Source: Phanerodontia chrysosporium (Eukaryota > Basidiomycota > Agaricomycetes > Polyporales > Phanerochaetaceae). Taken from it: 64,000 nucleotides of DNA. Of the stretch, positions 33,633-43,782 are shown one piece after another. Below the pieces are notes generated by a model. The model saw nothing but the letters and a program-made list of their open reading frames with translations. It had not been told where the DNA came from and did no database searches. The translations under genes and the position numbers were made by a program. The stretch is taken from assembly GCA_001910725.1 (NCBI GenBank), contig MJGA01000002.1, positions 2,232,001 to 2,296,000 of the forward strand, given 5' to 3'. Positions within the stretch are counted from its first letter, which is position 1. Every line of letters starts with the position of its first letter.

Positions 33633-35953
33633 CTACTGGTGAGCGGCGTTACACTGTGTCTGCTGGTCCCCGCACGCGGCGACAGTCAAGTCACCCTTGT
33701 TTCCCGAAGCGTTCGCAGCGTTGGCGCACTGGTTGTGCTGTACGTCGCAGGAACGCGTGAGTGCGTTCGAGAGATCCTTGAACAGCGAGTTGCCTTCGAC
33801 CTGGAATTGATCGCCAGCCGCGGTCACAGCTGGTGCGGTGACGCCGCCGAGGGCACCGGTGAAGGTCTGCAAGTTCTGGCCAGACGTCGATGCAGCAGTC
33901 GTCGCAGCGGCAGCAGCGGACGACGCAGTAGCAGAAGCCTTGGCATCTGCAGATGTGGTGGCTGCAGAGGCCTCAGAGGTGGCAGTTGACGTGGCGGCCG
34001 CAGCGGCAGGAACAGCGCTGGCTGAGGCAGCGTTGTCAGAACCGGCTACACTCCCAGGAACCGGGCGCCCTGGTCGTCGATAGCCTGGACAGCAGCGAAG
34101 TTGGTGGTCTTGCCGAAGACGGCGTTGAAGGCGTCCGCCTGAGCACCGGTCTTTGCGGGCTTGGTGTCTGCGGCGGCCTTGGCCGCAGCGCACGTCGCCT
34201 TCGCGGTTGCGTCGGCGCCGCAGCTGTTCACAAGCTGGTCGCACATGAACTGCGTGATGATATCGATGTTTTGTGCAGAGCCGTGGTTGTAGGACGCTGG
34301 ATGGAAGAGCAATCAGCCCTCATTTCTCCAACACACTGGCGAAAACGACGTACTCTTGTCAACGGGCTGGAAGCTGGTCTCCTTGCGGTTGTCGAAGCCA
34401 ACACCGAATTCAATCTCTGGTACGGAACACTTGCCAAAGTCGCCGATATCCGAGCTGCTTGCAGCGCTGGTCTGAACAGCAGCAGCGTTGGCAGTAGTAG
34501 AGGCAGCTTCAGAGGCGGAAGCCGTTGACGTAGCAGCTGACGAGCCCGTAGCACTGCCTGCGATAGGATTGCCCTGGTCATCGAGTGCCGTCACGGAAGC
34601 GAAGTTCGTCGCGATGTTGAAGACGGCGTTGAATGCATCCGCCTGGGCACCAGTCTTCGGGGCTGAGTGTCAGCGGCGGCCTTGGCTTTCGCACAAGTAG
34701 CCTTAGCAGTATCATCGGCCTTGCAGCTGTTGACAAGCTGATCGCACATGAACTGAGTGATGATGTCGATATTCTGCGCAGAGCCGTGGTTGTAGGACGC
34801 TGAAGACAGTTTTATCAGCGAGGGCATGTACACCGGAAAGCAAGCACTTACCCTTGTCTACGGGCTGGAAACTTGTTTCCTTCCTATTGTCAAAGCCCGC
34901 ACCGAACTCGATCTGAGGTACCGAGCAGCTGCCGAAATCGCCAATGTTCGTGGATGAAGCAGTCGACGAGGCAATAGCAGCTGTCGAAGACAAGGTGGCG
35001 GACCCAACGTCTGTGGCAGTCGCCGAGGCAGACTCGACGGCGGTGACCGTAACTGTGACCTGGAGCATTGTGAGGGCGTGTGTGCAATATTGTGGCTCGC
35101 AAAACCTACGACACATGGATCAGCAGACGCGCTTGTGGCAACTGCGAAGTTGGCGGCGGAACTCAATGCAGCACTTGATGCAGCAGGAGCGGTAGAAAGA
35201 GCCTCAGATAGCGCAGCACTAAGACACAGATTAGGAGGCGAATTGAGCTAGCTAATCTGTCTATAACTTACGAGGACGAGTTGGAGGAAGCGGAACCCGG
35301 AGTGCCGAACGGGAATGTGTTCGGCTGAGAACCCTTTGTGACGGACTTGCCGGTGGCTGGGTCGAAGAAGATGTTCGGGTCGTTGGCAGGGTCCTGAGCT
35401 TGCACGAGGCCGTTTAGTTCGGCATGTTTCGGTGCCTTCTGGCAGAAGACAGAGTTCCTGTTAGTCGGAGGGTTCGTGCTGAAATCCTGTTGACAATTTA
35501 GCCACGATATGACGGCCGATATAGGGGCGCGAAGCTTACAGGAGGGGTGTTCTTCTCCGCCTGGCGATATTCCTTTGCCAGCTCGATCATGTTCGCTTTG
35601 GTAGCGTCATCAAATTGCTGAGCAGCGTCTACGAAACCACATAAGATTGGCAATGGTACGAGAGACATTTGGCGATGCATACCAATGATGGCATCGGCCA
35701 TGTCCTGCTGGCTACATTCGGGTTGGGCAGCGAGCAAAGGAGTGATGGCTTGTCCGGCGAGGTTACCGCAAACCTGTCCCGGGCAAGCGGACGCGAGCTT
35801 GTCGATCATGGCAGGATGCTCCTGCTGGAACCTTCGCGGGTAGAGTTCGACGGAACGGCCGTCCCTCTCCAGCCATCGCATCCGAGTATACGATGTCTCG
35901 GACAGCGAGAGGAGGTACAATGCGACCAGCGTCACCTGCGATTTGCAGAACAT
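33633..35953 (-). CDS. Secreted protein with duplicated Cys unit
   Basis: Predicted secreted or wall-associated protein of unknown function. A hydrophobic signal-like start (MFCKSQVTLVALYLLSLS) is followed by ASACPGQVCGNLAGQAITPL and ECSQQDMADAII, spliced to DAAQQFDDATKANMIELAKE, then FSTNPPTNRNSVFCQKAPKH and a Ser/Ala-rich linker. Two homologous units then follow (about 34.6-35.0 kb and 34.05-34.55 kb). Each has FG.CSVP.IEFG.GFDNRKE, an intron right after PVDK, then SYNHGSAQNIDIITQFMCDQ and a Cys/Ala/Lys segment. The C-terminal module is GNSLFKDLSNALTRSCDVQH with NQCANAANASGN and AACGDQQTQCN. One base is lacking in each unit, at about 34659-34662 (GGGG) and 34068-34070 (CCC). From memory, related modules are frequent in agaricomycete secretomes. 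Confidence 0.75.
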
Positions 35954-36190
35954 CTTGATGGGATTCGAAAGGTGAAGGCGAGCTGAACACTTAGGGAGAT
36001 CTAGCTCCTCTGTAGTTCGTGGAAGAAAATGTGGAAATGGAGGTGGTGACCGAAAGAATGTGGATCGACGACTGACACCGGGTCGAAAGAAGGAGAAAGA
36101 GGCGGTCGCTCAACGAACCAACACAAGTCTGAGAAGGAAGGACAACAGTGAAGTGTTAAGACTCCAACGGGGCTTGGCAATCGGGGGCCC

Positions 36191-36197
36191 TTTTATA
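36191..36197 (-). promoter_or_regulatory. TATA box upstream of the secreted-protein gene
   Basis: TATAAAA on the minus strand in the context GGTATAAAAGGG, about 238 bp before the ATG at 35953. The distance implies a long leader or a 5' UTR intron. Confidence 0.4.
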
Positions 36198-37638
36198 CCT
36201 CGTGTCGGACTTGAACAAGCCGATGCTGGCCGTACCTGAGCATCTCCCGCGCATCGGGCAGGCTTCGCGAACCTTGATGACTGTTGATACGTTCGGAGCC
36301 TTCGTATCCCTGCGCTTCCGCTCGTCGTCGTCCACTCGTTTTTCCAGAACGCCCAAAAAGGCAACTCAGCAAGAAAGTGTGCATCGTGGCGGCATGGCGT
36401 TGCGTGGAGACGGTGATCAAGCCTGACGACGGGCCGAGCACAAAGATTGGGAGTGTGGTAGTGACCGGTCATTGCCAAGTGGATCCACAAGGTACACTGC
36501 GATACATCGCAGAGAGATAAGCTGTCATGAGTAGATCGCAAGTTACTCGAATGGCCGTGCTGGCGCATCCAAACGCTGGAAGTGGACGTTTCCGCAAGTT
36601 GTCAGGTTTCATTGGACAGAGGACATTTCTTTGAGAACTGTTGACCGTCCACTGCACCAATCTTTGAGTCTCGCTTGCCATCCAGAGCAAGCCCCCGATG
36701 CAGTCTCACCTGCGACGACAATGGCATGACCGGTGACTTCGGCAGATCCATATGGAGACAAGGGCATCTTGACTTGAGGGTCATTTCTATAGAGGCCTTG
36801 TCCGGACGAAGTGTAAATGAACTAATTTCGGAGAACGGGAACTTGCCTCGCGGAGTACGTCATCCCAGTCGACTAGACGGCGACGATTTGTTGGTCGCTA
36901 CAGGGAGAGTATTCGGGTGGCGTAATGCCAGCGTCCGTCAGGAGGGATAAGCGTTGCTAACGATAGTTCGCTGTGGCGTCCCCAGCGAAACTATGCGCGC
37001 GTTCCATAGAGTCGTTACTAGAAAATCGGGTCGAGACAGCTTGCGTGCACCTCCATTCTGGCCGTCAGACGTAGTAGTTGACCTGCCGGACTGGTTTTTG
37101 CAATTCCAGCGATAACTCGTCGCGATGAAGGTCGGTCGCTGTACTGTGGACCTGGTGAAAGGGTCCGTGGAGTGTTGAGTGAGCACCTTGTTACTTGGGC
37201 ACAGGAAGAACTGTGCTGCGTCTCATAGCACGAACAGCGGCAGGTCATCGAGCAGATGCCAATAGTCGTGATACATCCATGCCCTGTTACGCACAGGCAA
37301 AATATGACACTGTTTAGCACGATGAATACTCGAAGTACAATATTATTAACTTACTCTTGAAACATCGAATAAGTGCGATCTGGACAATTCGACAGACGTC
37401 TAGACCAAGCCCAGGCGTCTGGTGACAACGGCGACGCGCGGAAACCACGCGAATTCTCGTGTGCTTGCGCACCGACACTCATAAAGCGTGTTCACAGGGC
37501 TCGCGTGCCGAAGTCTATGGCAGTATGCATCTAAGCTCAATAGTCCAAAAGAAAGTAAAATGGATTGATCATAGTAGTAGCCTGCAACTGTTCATCTATG
37601 ACAATCTTGTTTAGAGGGCAAGACCCCTTTATTCGTAT
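36198..37638. other. Long intergenic stretch, no gene seen
   Basis: About 1.4 kb lacking recognisable coding sequence. Short ORFs on both strands have no splice partners or motifs. AT content rises towards 37.3-37.6 kb, next to the 3' end of COX4. No repeat or RNA gene was recognised. Confidence 0.5.
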
Positions 37639-38224
37639 TTAATGGCCGTGGGCCTTCTGAGCCTTGAGGAGCTCGAGGTCACCGTGGAAGTCGAGCTCAT
37701 ATACTTGAATGCAACAGGTCAACACAGGGCAACCACGTATAACTGGATGCAACACACCTGAGCCGCACTCCGGGCAGCGAGGGTGCTCGCCCAGCTTGAG
37801 GGTCATCCAGTGAAGCTCGTGCGACTCGGCAGGAGAGCCGGTGCAGCCAATAATACGCTCAGTATCCTGTGGAATATCCAGGCCAAGGATTATTCCTCCA
37901 ACGCGTGAAGCAGTGCATACGAGAGATACGAACCCAGGAGAGGACCTTGATTGGGTCCTTCTTGGTGCCAATACGGCTGGAGTCGAGAGGCTCGTAGTCG
38001 AAGACCTTAACACCGTGCATCTCTCCGAGGACCTGGAGACGCTCGAGACCGGTAGCGTGCACGTCATCGGTGGGCACGGTGCCGGCGGGGGCACCAGGAG
38101 CGAATAGCTCGGGTACGACCTCCTTGTGCTCAGAGGCGCGGAGGGCAGAGACGGAGAAGGTGCGCGCCGCAGACTTGGAGGCGCGAGCGGCAGAGAAGGC
38201 GGGGCGAATGGCGGCGCGGAGCAT
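37639..38224 (-). CDS. COX4: Cytochrome c oxidase subunit Vb (yeast Cox4)
   Basis: Nuclear-encoded zinc-binding subunit of complex IV. Exons 37934-38224, 37758-37866, 37639-37703, 154 aa. An Arg/Ala/Ser mitochondrial presequence (MLRAAIRPAFSAARASKSAA) precedes ELFAPGAPAGTVPTDDVHAT, GLERLQVLGEMHGVKVFDYE, ERIIGCTGSPAESHELHWM, and the zinc motif HPRCPECGS joined across an intron to VYELDFHGD. The first intron donor is either GTTCGT (used here, giving ..VLSW|DTERII) or a GTCCTC 12 bp upstream. The frame is intact. Confidence 0.93.
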
Positions 38225-38636
38225 GTTTTACGACGACGGCGGCGAGCAGAACGATGTTGCGGACGTTGCGGACGACGAGCTAAAGCCTCAGCGTGACGGT
38301 GACGCGTGGGTCACATACGCCGTCCGCTATCTCCCGAAGCGCCCACTGCCGCTCCGGCGTGATGGCGCTTACCTAAGCACGCTTCTAACCGCGGGCGCCT
38401 TCCCAGAAAGGGAAGAAAGATGGGATGTGTCCGCGGGTAAACCAAGCGCTGGGCTGAGACAGGCGAGAGAAGCTCCATAGTTCGTCTTCTAAACATATAT
38501 CTCTCAAAATGCCGTCGGGTACGCTGGTCCTTCGTGCGCAGCTACCACCACCACGTCGGTCTTTACTGATCACCATCACCTCCCACCCTGGCGGTAGGAC
38601 GATCCCAGGTGCAACGCCGCACCGCAAGACACGACT
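38225..38636. other. Divergent promoter COX4 / cation exchanger
   Basis: 412 bp between start codons. Plus-strand ORF 38070-38480 overlaps COX4 and is taken to be a shadow frame. No other feature recognised. Confidence 0.55.
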
Positions 38637-41455
38637 ATGAACTCGTCTTCGACAGTCGAGGCACTCGTTCACGATACCAAACAGGATGGCTATGCACAGT
38701 CGTACCCCATGCAGGACACGTCTCTGCGTCCGACCCACACTCTCACCCCGTCTCAAAGCTCCACGGTGACCTGCTCGTCCACCGCCAATCTCGTGGAGAA
38801 GCAGGGTCGCAAGGGCGCTTCGCGACCAACAACGGGGTGGTCTTGCTTCAGGCGAAAGCGGAAGACGAAGGACGCGGAGAGCAACGAGGGTGAACTTCCC
38901 ATGCATGCAGGAGAGAAGGAGCAGGAGCCGTTGTTTATGGGATGGAAGTTGATATTCCTGGGTTCATGTACGTCCCAAACCCTTACTCGCTCGCTCGCGC
39001 TGTCTAAACATTGACGTAGGGCTGAATGTGCTGATATTGCTCATTCCCGCCACTGTGAGTTCGAACAGTGTCCACCTACACGTCCCCCAGGCTGACACTC
39101 GGGCAGTGGGTCCTGCGCATCGCAACTCCCGAATCGCATTCCCTCATCTTTGGCTGTAAGCGTCAGGCTGTTGCTCTCGGGAATGTCCACTTATTTTTAC
39201 TTCCGCAGCATGCGTTGTGGCAATGATCCCGCTCGTCAAGGTTAGTCCGCCTTCGATGCAAGTCAACGCAACGCTCATCGGCCGAGCAGATGCACGACAT
39301 GTCAATCAGAGAACTGTCTGTTCGTGTCGGAGGTACCAAAACTGGGCTGCTCAACGCTAGTATGGTGAGTGTATAGTATCAACATGTCGGTCCTGTCTAA
39401 CCTTATCACAGGCTAACATGTATGTCGAAGCTTCTCTGTCTCTTCACTCACTCACTAACCCCCATCTCCCCAAAGCGTTGAGATGGTTGTTGCGGTAAGT
39501 CGCGACTCCGACATATGTGAGCTCAACTGACGGTATGATAGATCATCGCTCTACGGAAGTGCGAGTTGCGTGTGGTCCAGTCGTCACGTACGTCGCTTTT
39601 ACTGAACCATGCTCTATGATCCTGACATGCTCTCAATAGTGATCGGGTCGATGTTGAGTAAGCTCTGTACGTGCGAGATCGCTCCATGCATGAGAAGCAG
39701 ACTCTGATGTGTCTCGCAGTATTGATCCTGGGGATGTGTTTCTTCGCTGGAGGAATGCGTTTCACTGCACAGGATTTCGACGCTAGTGAGTAGTGTTACT
39801 TTTCCGTGGTCGAGTACTCCTCAACAACGTCATTCCAGCTGCCACTCAGATACACTCTTCGTTGCTGAGTCTTAGCGTCGGAGCAGTGTTGCTTCCTGCT
39901 GCATTCCACTTCACGTTGAGCGACCGGACCCCGGGCGAGAGCATCAAAACCACAATTGAAGAACAGAAGCAGGATATCCTACGTATGAGCCACGGCGTAC
40001 GTGGAAACATTGTTCCTCGTAGATTACATTTGCTCAACATTGTATAGGTATCGGTGGTTCTCATCTTCAGTACGTACTGAGGTATTATTTCAAGGTTGCC
40101 GTAAATTGACCCTCCACAGTCTATATCTCCTACCTGCTCTTTCAATTCTGGTCGCATTCGCACCACTTCATGGACGCTCAAGCACCCAGCAACAAACTAC
40201 CCAACGCCGTTTCCGTACGGTCAATGGCCTCACGTGTTCGCCCTCCGAGTCCCGTCTTGCGCAGGTTGATGAGCCCCACTCCTACGCTCACCAACGTACT
40301 TGGGAAATCGTCCCAGTCACAGAACTCGATGCCTCCTCGCGCACGTTTCGTTTTTCCATCGACCGCGACATCATCCCCTGGGAGCAGCATCCTGAAGACG
40401 TCCCCCTATCCGTCGCAGTCAACTGTCAACGTGAACGGCGCGTCATCCACCGTGCGACTCGTACCTGAGCCCTCACCTGGCTCACCCATCTCGGAGCTCG
40501 GGGACCCACTGAAGGATAGTCCGCAGCCAAGTTCTGGACCGTTCCAAGGCCTCGAGGGGCGATCGCCAGGCGAGCGCGCTTCACTGGTCAGCGAGCTGCT
40601 GTCGTCCTACTACGCGGACATGGAGATGCTCGAGTACGCAGAGCAGCAAGAGGCCAAGAAAGAGGAACCCGTTGAACGGAAACCTCAGTTGAGCTGGCTC
40701 TTGACTCTGGTCTTGCTGCTTGTCGTCACTGTGGTATGATTCCCGGTAACTATATACTGCCTTTCACGTCGCTGACACTTGTGGTAGCTCGTCGCCCTCG
40801 ACGCGGAGTGGATGATCGACTCTATCGACAGCATCTCTCCTACGATCAGTAAGGAGTGGATCGCTCTCATCTTGCTTCCTACTGTCGGGTCGCTCGCGGA
40901 GTGCATCACAGCTACGAGTGCATCTGCAAAGGATCGCCTTAGTTTGAGTATCAGTGTGGCTGTCGGCTCCACTATTGTACGTGGTTATCCGTGCTTCCCT
41001 CGTCTATTCGTCTGACTAATAATCATTCCAGCAAACTGCGCTCTTCGTCATTCCGTTCGTGGCGTCACATGCTCCCAGGTGATTGTTTCTGACCATCTCT
41101 TGCAGACTCATGGTTCTCTTGGGTTGGGTCCTTGACAAACCTCTGGCCCTACTTTTCGACCCCTTCGAGTCAATCGTGTTGTATATTTCAGGTATGCTAT
41201 AGCGTCCATCTTGACTCATCACTGTCGCTGAAGCGAAAATCTAGTGAACACTATGGGATACGTCGTCGCGGACGGCAAGTCCAACTGGTTAGAAGGGCTC
41301 ATTCTCATTGGGCTGTATATCGTAGCAGCTGTTACTTTCTGGTTCTATCCAGGTGGGTGGGACGAAGCCCCCGTAATTCTGGTCTACATTGACAATCTAC
41401 TGCAGGATCTAACTTCTCGACCAACCTTGCCGTGTGTTCCACCTCAAAATGGTGA
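38637..41455 (+). CDS. CAX-family cation/H+ exchanger
   Basis: Integral membrane Ca2+(cation)/proton antiporter, probably vacuolar. There are 18 small exons that sum to 648 aa with all phases correct. One exon is only 8 nt (39412-39419). The cytoplasmic N-terminus (MNSSSTVEALVHDTKQDGYA) leads to membrane spans LILLIPATWVLRI, CVVAMIPLV and others. CAX repeat 1 reads GLLNASMANIVEMVVAIIAL and repeat 2 reads GSLAECITATSASAKDRLSL with SISVAVGSTIQTALFVIPF. A long Ser/Pro-rich loop of about 200 residues separates the halves. The usual GNxxE signature is altered in both repeats (ANIVE and GSLAE), though both acidic residues remain. The C-terminus ends LAVCSTSKW. This places it in a divergent fungal clade, and ion specificity cannot be assigned. 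Confidence 0.87.
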
Positions 41456-41996
41456 TATGACCGTCCTTCACCGTGTATGCGTGCATCCCATCCTTCTTAC
41501 TTACACCTTCATCATAATTCCTGGATTCCTTCGCTCAAGATTCTCTCCTTTCTTGTCCAGTCATTTCTTCGGACTACCCCAGCATGATATATGGACTGTA
41601 TAACACAGTGGACACACTTACTATGCACGTAATTATACCCTCCCGCATCCAATTTCTGCATGTAGACGAGGGTATCACCGAACACTTGATTACTCCACGC
41701 TCCTTTGTATAGACTAGCATGTACATTTTAGTAGACTCGCTGTGAATAGATGGACCCACAGTCTCCGCCGCAGGTTCCCAGTGCGCGCGAACCCGACTGT
41801 CAAGCGAGCGCGCTCCGGGTTCGGCAACAGATGCCGAACCGCTTTCGCGTCTTCGTAAACTTGCCTCTGCACATTCGGGATGTCTCTTACAACCCACTTC
41901 CTTTCAACCTTCACAGAGTCTTGTGGTCGAGTAAAAAGGTCAGCTTTTCTGCTATTTGGTGCGGCGCAGTTGCTCAGCCACCATGCAGCCTTCTAG

Positions 41997-43415
41997 ATGA
42001 ACGTCCTCAAAAACAGTCTTCGCTCATCGCGTTCGACTAGGTCAAGAATTATTCGCGCACCATGTACCGTCTCTTCGATATCTAGAGCTGCAATAGCCTG
42101 TCGAACCTTTGCTACAAATCCTCCCGAGGAAAAGCCTCCGAAGCCCAAGGCCTCGACACCTCTTCGTCGAGCAGCGTCCGCGTCTCTGCCCATCCGTTCC
42201 AACCCGACTCCGACGCGCAGCTCAATACGGCCGGTATTCACCCTGACGACGGCGGAGCGATACGCACTTGGCCGGTTGCCCTCGTATCTGCCGCAAGGCG
42301 CACGGTCGCTGCACGATGCTGGTGGGTGCCAAAGTGGGGCGTCAACGACCAGCAAGGCGAGGTGTTTGTCTTCGGCAATGGTAGCATCGTATGCTGGGGA
42401 CTCGGAGAGGCGGAAGCGGAGCGGTTCGCACAGGACATCATTGCTAAGGCGAAGGCGGAGATCGCACCGTTGAGAGAGCCCGAGACGGAAGACCTGGAGT
42501 TCGTTACGGACCCTTCAGAGTGAGTGTCCTTTTGTGTACGGAATCCAGCACAGGAGCTGAAAAATGCGTAGAAAAACTCGCCTACAGGGTGACCTGATTA
42601 TTCTTGGCCAGGCTCCGCCTCCAGAGTCGGAAGATACTCTGCCGGCTGACCTCCCGCCATCTGTATTTCCTCAAGAGACGCTCCTGGCTCGCTACGCGTA
42701 TTCGCAAGCCCTCGCTCGTTCTACCGCTCTTTCGGCTTTGGAAGTCTCGCTGGAAAACTACCTCTCGTCCATGGCACAGCTTCCCGACACACTCGTCCGC
42801 ACCGGCCGGCCGGGGCTTGGCCGCGTTGCATTGGTGAAGAAGCTTGGCGAGTTGCTGAAATTCAGGCAGGGCTTGAATCTCAACAGAGAGAACTTCTACG
42901 ATACTCCTGACCTATATTGGGCAGAACCTGGTCTCGAAGGTTTGCATTAATTCCGTTACAGTCAGAACGTGAACTGATTGTACCAAAGGATATTTCAATG
43001 CCCTGAGCAACGCTCTCGAGATGAAAGCCCGCATTCGTTCTGTGAACGACAAAATTACTTACGCTGCAGAGGTTCGTCCGCTTGTTATTGACTGGTATTC
43101 ATGTCTATATCTAACCGTTTTGCAGATGCAATCTGTCTTGCGCCAGCTGCTGACTGAGGTAAGTCTCGATGACTATTTTTCTCAAGCGTTTACTCATACA
43201 CCTGTTCACAGACCTCAGGCCATCGTATGGAACTGATTATTATTGCCCTCATTACTGTGGAAGTAGTCATCGTACGTCTTGCTATTGGGCTGCGATAACT
43301 CCAGTAACTGACTAAGTTGCAGTGTCTCATACGTGATGGACCTGAGTTGTGGCATATGGTAGTAGACGATGTCGACCCAGACACCCAATCGCACGAAAAA
43401 CGCAGGGTGCACTAA
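41997..43415 (+). CDS. MRX10: Mitochondrial RMND1/Mrx10 (DUF155) protein
   Basis: Member of the DUF155 family (yeast Rmd1, Rmd8, Mrx10; human RMND1), which supports mitochondrial translation. Exons 41997-42519, 42572-42939, 42989-43071, 43126-43158, 43212-43271, 43323-43415. A Ser/Arg-rich presequence (MNVLKNSLRSSRSTRSRIIR) suggests mitochondrial import and so favours Mrx10/RMND1. Family blocks: WWVPKWGVNDQQGEVFVFGN, GSIVCWGLGEAEAERFA, ALARSTALSALEVSLENYLS, GLNLNRENFYDTPDLYW, and the near-terminal membrane helix HRMELIIIALITVEVVICLI. One base is lacking at about 42319 (GCTGG for GCCTGG), directly before the WWVPKW block. With it the gene has 387 codons. Confidence 0.9.
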
Positions 43416-43615
43416 ATCATCCTTACTGGTCACCTACGCTGGGATAGTATTGTACTGCCTACTCACGCTTGTAACCCACCACTATGTGAACCACCACCCC
43501 TCCACACTGTAGGATAGCCCATTGTATAACTCACTAATGACTTAAATATGTTGCGGTCATCGCGGGTACACATGGCTGAGAAACGATTACTGCAGCGGGT
43601 AGAAAGCTGTCGTTG

Positions 43616-43630
43616 TTAGGGTTAGGGTTA
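43616..43630 (+). promoter_or_regulatory. Telomere-like TTAGGG motif (telobox)
   Basis: TTAGGGTTAGGGTTA lies 153 bp before the SNU66 start. Two and a half TTAGGG units may be a binding site for a Tbf1/Tay1-type regulator or an internal telomeric relic. Confidence 0.45.
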
Positions 43631-43782
43631 TCACCGGAAGACGCTAGCGCACTACTGACGCTGAACGTCGGCGAGGTGAACCCACTAGCTCTTCCTCCGA
43701 CTGTCACTTCCTCCGTGACAACTATCCCCTGTCCCTCACGCACGTCTCGCCGCCTATACTATCCGAAGCAGAATTGCCCAGT

